DNA from: Desulfofundulus thermosubterraneus DSM 16057
GTDB lineage: Bacteria; Bacillota; Desulfotomaculia; Desulfotomaculales; Desulfovirgulaceae
NCBI RefSeq assembly: GCF_900142025.1
Contig: NZ_FQZM01000008.1
Span: forward strand, 35,290-97,876
Direction of reading: 5' to 3'
Length of the DNA stretch: 62,587 nucleotides
Shown here: piece after piece, positions 8,592 through 18,113 of the stretch
Position numbering within the stretch: the first letter of the stretch is position 1
Layout of the letters: every line of letters begins with the position of its first letter
Position numbers and translations under genes: made by a program
Notes under the pieces: generated by a model
Database searches by the model: none
Told to the model about the DNA's origin: nothing
What the model saw: only the letters and a program-made list of their open reading frames with translations

Positions 8592-9107
8592 ATGGAAAAA
8601 AAGAGAACAAAAGTCATGAAAAAAGAGGGGATGTGGGCTGACAGGCTTATTCAGGGTGTGGAGTACAGGCGTTTAAGGGTATTTCCTGATGAGAGAGGTT
8701 TGTTGCTGGAAATTTTAAGAAACGACGACAAGTTATTTTTAGGAGAAAAATTTGGCCAGATTATTGTGTCGGTTTGTTATCCAGGCGTGGTTAAAGGCTG
8801 GCACATCCATTCCGTCCAGGTGGACCGGCTGGCGGTTATTTCCGGGATGGCCAAAATTGTCCTTTATGATGGCAGAGATGATTCACCGACAAAGGGAGAG
8901 ATCAACGAGTTTTTTGTGGGAGAACGGAACCCCCTTTTCATACTCATTCCTCCAGGAGTGTATCACGGTTTGAAAGCAATTGGGACCGAACCGGCCATTA
9001 CCATAGGTCTCCCTACGGAGCTATACAACTATGATGAACCTGATGAATTCCGGGTGGATCCTCACGGCGGCGGCATTCCATACGACTGGAGCAGGAAAGA
9101 TGGATGA
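8592..9107 (+). CDS. RmlC-like cupin (dTDP-sugar 3,5-epimerase family)
   Basis: This protein of about 171 residues has the fold of dTDP-4-dehydrorhamnose 3,5-epimerases: FPDERG near the start, GVVKGWHIH with the conserved histidine, VISGMAKIVLYDGR, and IPPGVYHGLKAIG. ATG 8592 is used because GGGAGGG ends seven bases upstream; a TTG at 8586 is too close. No other nucleotide-sugar gene is nearby, so a classical rhamnose role is doubtful. It may act on another small substrate together with the flanking genes. The product is cytoplasmic. Confidence 0.75.
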   Translation: MEKKRTKVMKKEGMWADRLIQGVEYRRLRVFPDERGLLLEILRNDDKLFLGEKFGQIIVSVCYPGVVKGWHIHSVQVDRLAVISGMAKIVLYDGRDDSPTKGEINEFFVGERNPLFILIPPGVYHGLKAIGTEPAITIGLPTELYNYDEPDEFRVDPHGGGIPYDWSRKDG

Positions 9108-9122
9108 GGGGAGGCCAGAACG

Positions 9123-9713
9123 ATGATTTTAGCTCCACGCCAGAGGGAACATATCTTGCCCCTGCCGGTGGTGTTGATTTCCACATTGAGCGAAGACGGG
9201 GTGCGCAACATCGCCCCCTGGTCCAATATCACCCCAATTTTGAGACCTCTGGATGATATTCTTCTCGCTTCATGGATTAAACGGGATACGTTGGACAACA
9301 TCCGAAAAACAGGAGAGTTTGTGGTCAACGTGCCACCCGTCAGGATGGTCGAAGCGGTCATGATTTGTTCCAAAAATTTTCCGCCAGAAGTGGACGAGTT
9401 TGAACAGGCCGGTTTGGAACCTCGCCCGTCCCGCAAAGTGAAGGTGCCCGGAGTTGAAGGCTGCCTGGCCTGGGCGGAATGCACCTTGGTAGAAGAAATC
9501 AGCCGCAAGCATTATTCCCTAGTCATTGGAAAAGTGGTACACCTGGAAGCAAACGACGATTTCTTCAACGAAGCAGGGGAAATGGACTTCGAACGAGCCA
9601 CGCCGCTAACCGTTATGCTCGGTGAAAAAGGGATGTGGTTTACGCGGCCTGTTTTTGCCGGCCGCTACGCAAGTTATGCAGAAATGTTCTTGAGCGGTCA
9701 AAATGGCGGATAG
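9123..9713 (+). CDS. Flavin reductase domain / FMN-binding split-barrel protein
   Basis: This 196-residue protein belongs to the flavin reductase-like FMN-binding split-barrel family: LPVVLISTLSEDGVRNIAPW (barrel entry), TLDNIRKTGEFVVNVP, and an ECTLVEEISRKHYSLVIGKV strand pair. Members bind FMN and act as flavin reductases or in aromatic or thiol redox steps. It is 15 bp downstream of the cupin gene, so the two are probably cotranscribed. The physiological substrate cannot be deduced. The leader of ABC copy 2 follows about 50 bp after its stop. Confidence 0.78.
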   Translation: MILAPRQREHILPLPVVLISTLSEDGVRNIAPWSNITPILRPLDDILLASWIKRDTLDNIRKTGEFVVNVPPVRMVEAVMICSKNFPPEVDEFEQAGLEPRPSRKVKVPGVEGCLAWAECTLVEEISRKHYSLVIGKVVHLEANDDFFNEAGEMDFERATPLTVMLGEKGMWFTRPVFAGRYASYAEMFLSGQNGG

Positions 9714-9763
9714 TTTTTGAGGACTTTATTTAAACATACGGTGCTAAAAAATTTTTTATGTTG

Positions 9764-9790
9764 CAGGATTTACTTTTCGTGTGTCAAAAA
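9764..9790 (+). promoter_or_regulatory. SigH-like promoter of ABC copy 2
   Basis: GCAGGATTT serves as a -35 and GTCAAAA as a -10. The spacing (18 bases from AGGA to the -10 start) equals that of the spoVG promoter at 31024 in this window. One mismatch (A for G) occurs in the RnnGAAW -10. The same element stands upstream of copy 3. Confidence 0.5.
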
Positions 9791-9870
9791 TATAAATTAC
9801 GTTATCCCAAGCCGTAATATCCTGCACGGATATCTTAAGCAGGTAAGCCGGAAAGAAGGCGAAAAGATTT

Positions 9871-9920
9871 GGGTCGCGAAGGCCCTTTGCCGGCCTGAAG
9901 GCTGGGCGGGGGCCTTTTTG
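9871..9920 (+). promoter_or_regulatory. Attenuator-like leader hairpins, copy 2
   Basis: GGGTC (9871) can pair with GGCCC (9881). Alternatively AAGGCCC (9879-9885) pairs with GGGCCTT (9910-9916) to form a terminator followed by a T tract, with GCCGGCC-TGAA-GGCTGGGC inside. The two structures exclude each other. The rest of 9714-10029 shows no gene. Confidence 0.55.
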
Positions 9921-10029
9921 CATTTTCCGGAACAGGACGTCTTAACATTGTCCCGGCTTGGTTACAAAATGGTGACTGCCGAATCCTTGAAATCATTTAA
10001 CTTGCATGAAATAAGGGGAGGAGAAAGAA

Positions 10030-11154
10030 ATGCGGACAAAAGTGCTGAAGGCGGGGTTCTTGCTCATTGTCCTGCTGGTTACCCTGGTTGTCCTGGGTGG
10101 GTGCGGCGCCAAAACGGCCGGGCAGGATACGGTTGCGCCGCAGAAAGCCGTTGTCACCGACCTGGCCGGCCGGCAGGTGGAAGTTCCCGTTCCGGCAAAT
10201 AAGGTGGTGGCCATCGGTCCCGGCGCGTTGCGGCTGGTTTGCTATGTCAACGGCGCGGATAAGGTGGTGGGCGTGGAAAACGTCGAAAAACAGTGGCCAC
10301 CCACCGGCAGGCCGTATATTCTGGCCCATCCCGAATTAAAGGATTTGCCCACCATTGGCCAGGGAGGGCCCGATTCCACCCCGGATGCGGAAAAGCTGGT
10401 CAGCGTCAAGCCGGACGTAATTTTTGTTGCCTACCTGGTGGACAGGTCTCGGGCAGATGAACTGCAGGCCAGAACGAATATTCCGGTGGTGGTGCTGAGC
10501 TACGGCAGGCTGGCCACCTTTGACGAGGACGTTTATAAGTCCCTTGAGCTGATTGGCAAAATTACCGGCAATGAGGAAAGGGCCCGGGAAGTAGTTGATT
10601 ACCTGCAAAAATGCCAGCAGGACTTGCATGAGAGGACGAAGGACATCCCTGAAGACAAAAAACCCGGGGTCTACGTGGGCGCCCTGGGCATGAAGGGAGT
10701 ACACGGCATCGAAAGCACCCAGGCCAAATATCCGCCCTTTGTGGCCGTCAATGCGCGGAATGTGGTTGATGAAACGGGTAAAACGGGAAGTGTCATGATC
10801 GACAAGGAAAAGCTCCTGAACTGGGACCCCGATATCATTTTTATCGATGAAAGCGGCTTGAGCCTGGTGCGGGAAGACTACAAGAAAAACCCGCAGTTTT
10901 ATCAGTCGCTGAAGGCGGTCAAAACAGGACGGGTTTACGGCCAGATTCCTTATAATTACTACGCCACGAACATCGGCACCGCCATTGCCGACGCCTACTA
11001 CGCCGGAAAAGTGATTTACCCCGAACAATTTAAGGATATCGACCCGGCCCAAAAGGCCGATGAAATTTACCGGTTCCTTTTGGGCAAACCTGTATACGAG
11101 CAGATGGCGAAGGATTACGGTGGATTTAAAAAGCTGGATCTTGCCGGCCCGTAA
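10030..11154 (+). CDS. ABC importer substrate-binding lipoprotein, copy 2
   Basis: This 374-residue paralogue of copy 1 differs by scattered substitutions and one extra residue near position 83. The lipobox is again VVLGGC. SD GGGGAGGAG precedes the ATG. It lies behind the SigH-like promoter and attenuator but lacks the CooC-like gene that copy 3 has at this position. A gene for an exported FmdE-domain protein follows 87 bp later, replacing the permease and ATPase. The protein presumably delivers ligand to the copy 3 permease. The ligand is unknown; a metal chelate is likely by family. Confidence 0.9.
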   Translation: MRTKVLKAGFLLIVLLVTLVVLGGCGAKTAGQDTVAPQKAVVTDLAGRQVEVPVPANKVVAIGPGALRLVCYVNGADKVVGVENVEKQWPPTGRPYILAHPELKDLPTIGQGGPDSTPDAEKLVSVKPDVIFVAYLVDRSRADELQARTNIPVVVLSYGRLATFDEDVYKSLELIGKITGNEERAREVVDYLQKCQQDLHERTKDIPEDKKPGVYVGALGMKGVHGIESTQAKYPPFVAVNARNVVDETGKTGSVMIDKEKLLNWDPDIIFIDESGLSLVREDYKKNPQFYQSLKAVKTGRVYGQIPYNYYATNIGTAIADAYYAGKVIYPEQFKDIDPAQKADEIYRFLLGKPVYEQMAKDYGGFKKLDLAGP

Positions 11155-11241
11155 TGGTGCAGGGAAGCCTCCATTATTTGGGGAGAGCAGCTGCGACAGG
11201 AGCAAGACATGAACTTTAAATTTTGAGGAGGGTGATTTTCA

Positions 11242-12558
11242 ATGCGGAAGGTAGTTTCAGCGGCGCTTTGTTTTGTAACGCTTCTGGCAGTGCTCGGAGG
11301 GGCCGTTTTCTTCTTCCCGGGTGGGCTTTCGGCCATGGAGCCGGTAAAAATCCTTGTAAACGGCCGGGAAGTCACTTTCGATGTTTCACCTTTTTTACAG
11401 GAAGGACGCGTGCTGGTGCCGGTGAGCCGGCTTGCCGAAGCTCTGGGGTGCGGTGTGAAGTGGGACGAGAAAACGAACGCGGTAGAGGTCACCTGTCCGG
11501 CTTTCCCGCAAGGGGCGGCTGGCGAATACAGGTTCTGGCGGTTGCTGGCTGAGCAGGCTGCAGGGGAGGCCTTTAAATACCTGGAGAGAAGAGGGGACTT
11601 GCTGGTGCTGACCAATGCCGGTTACGTGACGGTGGGCGGCAGTTCAACCGCCCCCTGCCTTGACGGCCTTATTGCTGCTACCGGTTGCAGCCCTGGACGG
11701 GGCAACCTGCTGGAGGTGCATACTGCTGATAGCAAACCCCTCTGGTTTTTCTTTTTTGAAAAGAAAAGCGGCCAGGGCGTGTTTGTGGAGGTGGATGGCG
11801 CAAAAGCCGCAGGCTTTGTGGCTTCCGGGAGTGATCCGAACGCAGTTGATAGCAACCCGGCACAATTTTTTAAAAAAGTAGTGGCTGAAAATGTGTCGGC
11901 GGAAAAACTCCTGGCCAATCCCGGCGATTGGAACCAAAAAGTCCAGATGAAAGTGTTTTCCGGTTTGGAATTTAACATTGTCACCATTGCCAATCTGGCG
12001 GCAAAAGGAGCGCAACCCGGCCTGGTAAAAGCAGCGCTCTTTCACGACCACCTCTGTCCGGGAGTGACCAGCGGTTACCTTCTGGCTAATTACCTGAAGA
12101 AAGAGTTTCCTCTGCGTTCGCCCGATGAAAGCTACTACGTCCTGGCCGTTCCGCCCTGGTGCAAAGACGATGCCCTGCAGGTAGTCCTGAATACTACTCC
12201 CGGAAAATCCGGCATGGCCGTAATACCGGTGAACGCTTCCGCCAGGGAAAACCTGAAGCCGGAAGCCAAAAACCTGGCCGGGATCTATTTCCGTTACGAT
12301 AGCAAAGCTAAAAAAGGTGACGGGGTTGTCCTGGCGTTTGACTTTGCAAAAGCCCAGAGCCTGAGCGGTATTGACATGAATAAAGGTTTCCCCTGGGAAA
12401 CCCGCCTCAAATCCGATCTCTGGTACCTCGATTACCTGGACAAGCCGGAGTTGTTTATAAATGTGATCAAGAAATTCGAGCTGAAACCGGGTGAAGTCCC
12501 TGACGATTATGCCCAGCCGGGGGCCAACCCGCTGGCCAGGTTGGACCTGCTGCAATAA
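11242..12558 (+). CDS. Exported FmdE-domain protein with stalk-like N-terminal domain
   Basis: This 438-residue protein has a signal peptide (residues 1-31). Residues 34-90 match the copper-amine-oxidase-N-like stalk domain common in Clostridia (KILVNGREVTF, GRVLVPVSRLAEALG). The C-terminal half is an FmdE domain: FHDHLCPGVTSGY near residue 265 with the conserved His-Cys pair, and PPWCKDDALQ with a second Cys. FmdE proteins are named from the molybdenum formylmethanofuran dehydrogenase operon, but their role is unsettled; thiol/histidine metal binding is plausible. An SD (GAGGAGGGTG) supports ATG 11242. Placement directly after a metal-type binding protein suggests extracytoplasmic metal handling; this is inference. 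Confidence 0.85.
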   Translation: MRKVVSAALCFVTLLAVLGGAVFFFPGGLSAMEPVKILVNGREVTFDVSPFLQEGRVLVPVSRLAEALGCGVKWDEKTNAVEVTCPAFPQGAAGEYRFWRLLAEQAAGEAFKYLERRGDLLVLTNAGYVTVGGSSTAPCLDGLIAATGCSPGRGNLLEVHTADSKPLWFFFFEKKSGQGVFVEVDGAKAAGFVASGSDPNAVDSNPAQFFKKVVAENVSAEKLLANPGDWNQKVQMKVFSGLEFNIVTIANLAAKGAQPGLVKAALFHDHLCPGVTSGYLLANYLKKEFPLRSPDESYYVLAVPPWCKDDALQVVLNTTPGKSGMAVIPVNASARENLKPEAKNLAGIYFRYDSKAKKGDGVVLAFDFAKAQSLSGIDMNKGFPWETRLKSDLWYLDYLDKPELFINVIKKFELKPGEVPDDYAQPGANPLARLDLLQ

Positions 12559-12757
12559 CGGTGCTTTTGGTTCTTGCAAATTTTGCGAAAGTGGGCGGTC
12601 CGGGTTCCGGCAAGTTACCGGGTCGCCCGCTTCGTGCCATGTCGCTCCAGGGGCTGGCGGCGGTTTCAGGCGGGAAAAGATTTTCAAGCACCCGCACGGG
12701 TATTTGCCCGGCGCGGGTCAAATATGGGGGTGAAAAAACTGGCTCGGGAAGGGAGCA

Positions 12758-13513
12758 TTGCTGATTTCACGGCAGGTGCACTCAGGGAACCCCGTTTCTG
12801 GGCGGAGGCCTGGAGCGGGGCGCACAAAAATTCCCCTGCGCCAGGCGGTGAGCCTGGCCATAGACCGTGCGCAGATGGTCAAAGAAGTGCTTGGCGACTA
12901 CGGCGAGCCGGCAGATACTCTCTTTACTCCTCTGGCCACGACGTGGGTGGTTAGAGGGCTCTGGACAACTGATGAGGACAGAGCCACGGAGCTGGTCACC
13001 CAGGTGAAGGCCGGCACGCCACACAAAGTGGTTTTTGCCGTCAATTCGGCCCTGGCCAACCGCTGGTCGTACAAGCCGATAGCGGAGATACTGCAGTGGG
13101 AACTCAAAGCTTTTGGATTTGAGGTTGAGCTGAAGTTGCTGGAAATGGGCGCCTGGAATGAAGCGGTAAAGAAAGGCGAATAGGACCTCACCTTAACGCC
13201 CTACACGTTGATGACCGGTGACCCGGACTTCTTCTTCGGCCGCTGGATCATCTCCAGCGGGCAGATGAACGTGCAGCGGGGAGTGGGATACAATAACCCG
13301 GAGGCGGACCGGCTGGTGGAGTTGGCTGCTGCCGAGCGAGAACCGGCAAAGAAAAAGGAGCTTTATGATCGGCTGCAGCGGCTGGTAGCAAGTGATGTGC
13401 CTCTCTGCCCCATCTACCATGATGTATGCCTGTACGCAACAAGAAAGGAAGTCCAGGATTTAACGCTGGATCCCTTCTTTAAACCGAGCTTGGAAAAAGC
13501 CTGGATTAAGTGA
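12758..13513 (+). pseudogene. Broken NikA/OppA-type (SBP_bac_5) binding protein gene
   Basis: From about 12824 the frame encodes the C-terminal part of a family 5 solute-binding protein: LRQAVSLAIDRAQMVKEV, GYNNPEADRLVELA, and PLCPIYHDVCLYA. An in-frame TAG at 13181 interrupts it, and the same frame then continues to 13513. The N-terminal half and signal peptide are absent. Bases 12559-12757 contain no recognisable gene. The family binds peptides or nickel, so this is a relic of another importer. A matching ATPase relic occurs at 22.9 kb. Confidence 0.8.
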
Positions 13514-13947
13514 ACCTCCCCCAGGACAAGCCCGGGGGCTTCGTCCCGGGGGTTTCTCATGTCATCGGAAAGCCACCTGCAAAAGCGCAGGTCTTACGCT
13601 TTCCTCGTGAGCTACATCCCGGCATTTGCCGGGAAGGCCCGGTCCATAAGCGTCTACTGCTCATCGTAGATACGTCAGGCTGCTTTCTGTAGCGCCAGCA
13701 CTTGCGGCCGCAGGTATTATGAAGGCATTCAAATCCTGGCCAGGAACGAACCGCCATTGATTAATTGCGAAAAGCCTGCCACAGCGGTGTCCTGCGCCTG
13801 GCTGAAATCATTCGGGTGATGAAAATTGTTTTTTTGGAGGAATTTTGGGAGTAAAAAGCGAAAATAGATGGCAACCCCTGGATTGGTCGGAAGAAATGAA
13901 AAAATCGCGATGGGTACACACTGATAACAGGAAAGGGAGTTTTCAAG
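13514..13947 (+). other. Gene-free stretch after the SBP pseudogene
   Basis: At 13528-13555 two CCCGGG blocks form a hairpin followed by GGTTTCT, possibly a weak terminator. The rest holds short GC-rich repeats and no convincing frame. A purine-rich site (GGAAAGGGAG) precedes the next ATG at 13948. Confidence 0.4.
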
Positions 13948-16386
13948 ATGTCTGCCCCGCTCTGGCAGTACGCCGACTATCTGCAATACGCCGGTCATCC
14001 CAGCCCCTTGGTGCGCGAATGGGCCCTTAAGGGACTGGAATACCACTATCCTGAACAGGGTTTACCGGTAGCGCTAAAACTTCTTGACGACCCGGAGGAG
14101 GAGGTTTCTCGAGAAGCATCCCTCTACCTGGCGGAGCACGCCACCGCCCGGGAGTGCCCCTCTCTTTTAGATGCTTTCTTTGCCCGGAAAACCAAGGCCA
14201 GTCCGGTATACTTAAAAGCTTTGGGCCGGGCCGGTTATGTCCAGGCTGTTCCCCTGCTGGTCGAACGGCTGGCGGTCACCCGAGATAAAAATGAAATGCT
14301 TATGCTTGCTGAAATTTTGGCCTCCCTGGGCGGCCCCTTAGCCAGGGAAGCTCTCTTACGGCTGCTGGCTCAAGTCAAGACGGACCCCCTTCTCTGGTCA
14401 GGCGTGGCTGCTTCCCTGGCCAGGCTGGGCCAATCGGCGGATCTCCGGCAAATAGCGGCCGATTATTTTGACCGTCTGAAGACAGCTTACCCCTATGATC
14501 ACCGGGGGCTGGCCGACATTGCCGGGGTAAGGGAACTGGCGGAGGCCCTGGCCCGGATCTGGACGGGTCGGGGCAAACGGCGGCAGGAACTGCTCGACTG
14601 TGCGGTGGAATACTTTGGTCCCGACTTTCCGGTGGACTGGTTTTGCTCCGCCGATCTGGCTCCGCTCTGGCGCCGGATTACCAGGGCGTCCCGGCTGGAC
14701 GATCTTTCCGGGGCGGTGCTGGAAATGGCCCGGCAGGTCATCAAAAGCCAGCGGCGGGACGAAAATATGCTCACGGCAGCCGCAGCGCTCACCAGGGAGG
14801 AAAACCCGTACCGGCGGTTGGCTGGCTTGCGCTGGCTGCTGCTGGCAAGCCTGCATCAGGAGGCGCGGGAAAATAATTCGCGCCGGATACCGGGAGAAAC
14901 TGCCGGCATTTTACTGGCGTGCCTTTTTGCCCTGGCGGCGGATCCAAATTACGGTGAAGTCCCCGCGGACACCCCGCCGGAGGAACGGGAACGGCTGCTG
15001 ATGGAATTATTAACCGGCCCGCGGCCAGAAGTTAGCCCGGCGGTGATAGAAGAGGTGGCTGAGCTGGGTGGCCGGGTGGTAAAAGAGCTTACCGACGTGC
15101 TGGTCAAAGATCCGGCCGGTTGGGGGGCGCTACGGGCCGTCCGGGTGCTCCGCCAGTTGGCCCGCAGGCAGCCGGAAGCTTGCCTGCCTGCGGCCCCGGC
15201 TTTGCTTGCCGTGCTGGAGAACGATGCCGCCCTGGATTTAATGGAGGATTGCGTAGACGTCCTTGCTACCCTGGGGCCGGCCGTGCTTCCCCTGATTGAT
15301 CGAGCTTTTCAGAACAACTCCCGCTCGGGTGCCGAGTTTCACCTTCTGAGCATTCTCGGCCGGCTTCCCTACCCGGAAGCAGTGGCAATCCTGGCCAGGC
15401 AGGAGCAGCTTTTGTTTGCGGCCACGGAATCCTACTGTCTGGCTGTAAAAAGCCTGGCCAGCGCCTCTTTTCTCGAACTTTACCGGCGGGAGTGGCGCCC
15501 GGGGGAGTTTTTGCTCACCGAAACCCTCCTTTTTTTGGCCGAGTTGCACGGACAGCCCATTCCGGAACTGCCCCGGCTGCGCCGGGAGTACCGCGAATAC
15601 CGGCAAAGGCAGAGAAAAAGCCTGGCCACTTTGGAATCGGCCCTCAAGAGGGGAATTCTTCCCGAAAGGGATGACGAAAGCCGCTCCCTTGAGCTCAAGT
15701 GCCGTCGCTGCGGCCGGGTTTACCATTATGAGGTAGAAGAGCTCTTTGTTGATATAAGCCAGTACAGGAAGGAATCAGCAAACCTGCGCGATGCCCTGCT
15801 GATCCAGGAAGACATTGTTTGCAAGGGATGTGGCGCCGTCAACGATTATGAGTATACAAATGCAGCCATGCTGGCGTTGACGGCGGAGATAATGCTTCTG
15901 GCCGCTCGGGGTCAAAAGGAAAGTTCCTGGCTTACGTTTGGCAGGAGCACCACCTTCGACGGGAAGGAAATCCCGCTTTCAAAAATGCCCGCCTATTTCG
16001 AGCGGCTGGTTCAGCGCTCTCCCGCCAACGCTGCGCTGCGGGTCCGGTACGGAAATGTGCTGCGCCGGCTGGGTCGGGTTGAAGAAGCCCTGGCCCAGTA
16101 CCAGACCGCCCTTCGGCTTGAACCGGACAACGCGGAGGCAGCGTACGCCCTGGGCACACTCTACCAGAGCATGGGCCAGGGTGACAAAGCGGCTCCCCTG
16201 CTGGCCAGGGGGGAAGCTTTTCTGGCCGGGCAGCCTGCCGTGATGGAAACGGCCGGGCAAAACCTCCGGGACGATCCCCCGGATAAAGTAACTCCAGTTC
16301 CAGTCAGGGTGGCCAGGATCGGGCGCAACCAACCCTGCCCCTGCGGGAGCGGTAAAAAGTACAAGCACTGTTGTGGGCGGAGGTAA
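13948..16386 (+). CDS. HEAT-repeat / zinc-ribbon / TPR / SEC-C multidomain protein
   Basis: This 812-residue cytoplasmic protein has helical HEAT-like repeats at residues 1-520 ([35 protein letters not shown]). A four-cysteine zinc ribbon follows at about 584-627 ([10 protein letters not shown] then [10 protein letters not shown]). TPR repeats occupy 688-760 ([20 protein letters not shown]). The last 20 residues are a SEC-C metal-binding motif ([18 protein letters not shown]). Such scaffold architectures mediate protein contacts; SEC-C in SecA binds zinc and contacts SecB or ribosomes. There is no catalytic domain and no obvious operon partner. SD GGAAAGGGAG is present. Confidence 0.85.
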   Translation: MSAPLWQYADYLQYAGHPSPLVREWALKGLEYHYPEQGLPVALKLLDDPEEEVSREASLYLAEHATARECPSLLDAFFARKTKASPVYLKALGRAGYVQAVPLLVERLAVTRDKNEMLMLAEILASLGGPLAREALLRLLAQVKTDPLLWSGVAASLARLGQSADLRQIAADYFDRLKTAYPYDHRGLADIAGVRELAEALARIWTGRGKRRQELLDCAVEYFGPDFPVDWFCSADLAPLWRRITRASRLDDLSGAVLEMARQVIKSQRRDENMLTAAAALTREENPYRRLAGLRWLLLASLHQEARENNSRRIPGETAGILLACLFALAADPNYGEVPADTPPEERERLLMELLTGPRPEVSPAVIEEVAELGGRVVKELTDVLVKDPAGWGALRAVRVLRQLARRQPEACLPAAPALLAVLENDAALDLMEDCVDVLATLGPAVLPLIDRAFQNNSRSGAEFHLLSILGRLPYPEAVAILARQEQLLFAATESYCLAVKSLASASFLELYRREWRPGEFLLTETLLFLAELHGQPIPELPRLRREYREYRQRQRKSLATLESALKRGILPERDDESRSLELKCRRCGRVYHYEVEELFVDISQYRKESANLRDALLIQEDIVCKGCGAVNDYEYTNAAMLALTAEIMLLAARGQKESSWLTFGRSTTFDGKEIPLSKMPAYFERLVQRSPANAALRVRYGNVLRRLGRVEEALAQYQTALRLEPDNAEAAYALGTLYQSMGQGDKAAPLLARGEAFLAGQPAVMETAGQNLRDDPPDKVTPVPVRVARIGRNQPCPCGSGKKYKHCCGRR

Positions 16387-16501
16387 GGCTCCGGCGTTTA
16401 ATGATTCGGTTAATCGGGAAAAGATGAGGGTTAGGTACTTATTTTTTGGAATAATCCGGGTGGTTAGAAAGGGGGTGCCGGTGCCTTCGGATTTGGTGAT
16501 C

Positions 16502-16951
16502 TCACTGTCTTTGAACATATTCCCGGGGTGTAAAAACTGCAATGGCTGTTCTGCCGGAAAAATGTTTTTTGTTCCAGGTGACAATGGCCGCGGCCCCGTA
16601 CATTTCTGCTTCTCTTAAAAAGATGGCATCGCCGACGGTCATTTTCTTCAGGATGTACGCCGTTAGCTCACTGAAGTAATCGAGACTGCCCGTTGTTTCC
16701 TCCGGGCGCTCGAAAGGGTCGAGAATTTCAACGGGATAAACCTCCGGAAACGAATATAGCCACTTTTCTTGCTCCTCGGCGGATAGGTTGAAAGAAGTGA
16801 TTCCGCAAATTTCTAAGAGTGTAAAAAACGGAACGGCTGCTCTGATCCCCATTTCGTTTATTCTCTCCAGGAACTGCTTATTCACCTTGTGATTCTTATC
16901 CCTGGGGAAAAAGCGGTCTAATAAAAAAATATTGCTATCGAGAAAAACCAT
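16502..16951 (-). CDS. PIN-domain toxin (VapC-like)
   Basis: This 149-residue PIN-domain ribonuclease-like protein has VFLDSNIFL with the first acidic residue, ALLEICGI-type Glu in FFTLLEICGI, and GDAIFLREAEM plus IVTWNKKHF, matching the later acidic positions of PIN folds. ATG 16951 is favoured because AAGGGTGA is six bases upstream; GTG 16960 overlaps that site. It overlaps the upstream antitoxin gene by 17 bases, a typical toxin-antitoxin coupling. The target RNA is unknown. Confidence 0.8.
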   Translation of the reverse strand: MVFLDSNIFLLDRFFPRDKNHKVNKQFLERINEMGIRAAVPFFTLLEICGITSFNLSAEEQEKWLYSFPEVYPVEILDPFERPEETTGSLDYFSELTAYILKKMTVGDAIFLREAEMYGAAAIVTWNKKHFSGRTAIAVFTPREYVQRQ

Positions 16952-17279
16952 AAAAATCACCCTTGGCAGCTCTGTCCATTTCTTGCCAGGAGGGAAATTC
17001 TTTTACTTTTCCCGATATCTTATCGTTTAATTGCCGCAATTCCTCTTTTGTCATGGCTAGCAACTGCGGGTGTTTTTGGCCAATCTGCTTTCGGATTTTC
17101 TGATAAAGCGAACTGTTGCTTTTGCCGCCGGTAAGATCGCTTTCCTGGAACGGTTTGATGGTTGCGACGGGTTTGCCGTAACGGGTCACCACAATTAAAT
17201 TCCCTGTTTCAGTAGCGCGCAGGATTTCGTTTGTTTTGTTCTTCAATTCCCGCGTGCTGATAAAATTTATGTCTGGCAT
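16935..17279 (-). CDS. Phd/YefM-type antitoxin
   Basis: This 114-residue protein starts with the Phd/YefM DNA-binding fold: FISTRELKNKTNEILRATET followed by VVTRYGKPVATI. The C-terminal tail (residues 60-114) is charged and would bind the toxin. It is the first gene of a two-gene unit with the PIN protein, behind a consensus promoter at 17332-17360. Antitoxins of this type repress their own promoter. The pairing of Phd with PIN is common. Confidence 0.85.
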   Translation of the reverse strand: MPDINFISTRELKNKTNEILRATETGNLIVVTRYGKPVATIKPFQESDLTGGKSNSSLYQKIRKQIGQKHPQLLAMTKEELRQLNDKISGKVKEFPSWQEMDRAAKGDFYGFSR

Positions 17280-17331
17280 GCCTCCTCAACCCCCCTTTGG
17301 TTCTATCGTCCTGGATATTTGTGTTGCTACG

Positions 17332-17360
17332 ATTATAGCTACACTTTCCTTTCCTGTCAA
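17332..17360 (-). promoter_or_regulatory. Consensus promoter of the Phd/PIN operon
   Basis: On the reverse strand a perfect TTGACA (17355-17360) and a perfect TATAAT (17332-17337) are separated by 17 bases, about 50 bp upstream of the antitoxin ATG. Confidence 0.85.
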
Positions 17361-17503
17361 TGGGGGTGGGAAAAATGATAGATTGCCATCGAAAGCAAAA
17401 AAAACAGGTCCTCGCCGGTTGTATCCCGGGGACCTTCTCGTTCGTGTACCCTCGACGCCAGGCCGGCAATAATCACGCTGCTGTCCAGGAATACTTCTAG
17501 CAA
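17357..17503 (-). pseudogene. N-terminal relic of a second PIN-domain gene
   Basis: A 48-codon reverse frame starting at TTG 17503 encodes LLEVFLDSSVIIAGLAS, the first strand and helix of a PIN domain, and then loses similarity and stops at 17357. Its end overlaps the -35 box of the Phd/PIN promoter. It is a truncated toxin gene. Confidence 0.65.
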
Positions 17504-17616
17504 ATCACATAAACAGCCACGGAGGGCCGGATGACCTTTTTGGAGAATAGAGGCGTGGCTTTATTATTTTTTTGGACCAGAGTGTTCACAAGTTAATTTA
17601 AAGAAGGTGATCGCTT

Positions 17617-18042
17617 TTGGAGCTAATTCCCATTGGGGTAATCCACAGCCCTTACCGGGTGCCCGGCGAGGCGCCGCACCAGGGGCGTTTTTCCGACCGG
17701 ACGGCGGAGCTGGAGATTTACCCCCAGTTCACGGAAGGTTTGAAAGATGTGGAACAAGCAACCCACCTGATTGTGCTTTACTGGTGCCACCTGGCGCGCC
17801 GGGACACGCTGCAGACAAGAACGCCCTTTGGCCCGAAAATACGCGGTGTTTTTGCCTGCCGCTCACCTTCCCGGCCCAACCCCATTGCCTTCTGTGTGGC
17901 GGAACTGCTGGAGGTGAAGGAAAACCGCCTGCTGGTGCGTGGGGTCGACGCGCTGGACGGGAGCCCGCTTATAGACATAAAACCGTATTCTTCTGATGTG
18001 GACAGTGTTCCGGGGGCACGCATCGGCTGGTTTAAAAAGTAA
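17617..18042 (+). CDS. trmO: tRNA m6t6A37 methyltransferase TrmO
   Basis: This 141-residue protein of the TsaA/YaeB/VirR family methylates N6-threonylcarbamoyladenosine at position 37 of some tRNAs with S-adenosylmethionine. The family markers are clear: PIGVIHSPYRVPGEAPHQG near the start, TRTPFGPKIRGVFACRSPSR, PNPIAFCVAELLEV, and ALDGSPLIDIKPY. The start is TTG 17617 with AAGGTG upstream. It is shorter than the E. coli protein because it lacks the C-terminal extension, as is usual in Firmicutes. It converges on the FmdB gene and has no operon partner. Confidence 0.92.
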   Translation: MELIPIGVIHSPYRVPGEAPHQGRFSDRTAELEIYPQFTEGLKDVEQATHLIVLYWCHLARRDTLQTRTPFGPKIRGVFACRSPSRPNPIAFCVAELLEVKENRLLVRGVDALDGSPLIDIKPYSSDVDSVPGARIGWFKK

Positions 18043-18113
18043 ATCCAGGGGGGTTCCCTGTGCCAGTTTAACCTGTCCGAATTGCGGGTCGTCAATGACC
18101 AGAGGACAGTAAA

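Noticed and set aside
9840-9920. c-di-GMP, ZTP, fluoride or cobalamin riboswitch in the ABC leaders
   Set aside because: The signature bases of these classes are absent; only alternative hairpins are visible.
11644-12687. Reverse open frame (347 codons) opposite the FmdE gene
   Set aside because: The forward frame has a signal peptide, an SD and conserved domains; the reverse has no motif or SD.
13557-13757. Transposase (TnpB-like) remnant
   Set aside because: A Cys/Arg-rich reverse frame caught the eye, but there is no aligned TnpB motif or recognisable insertion sequence end.
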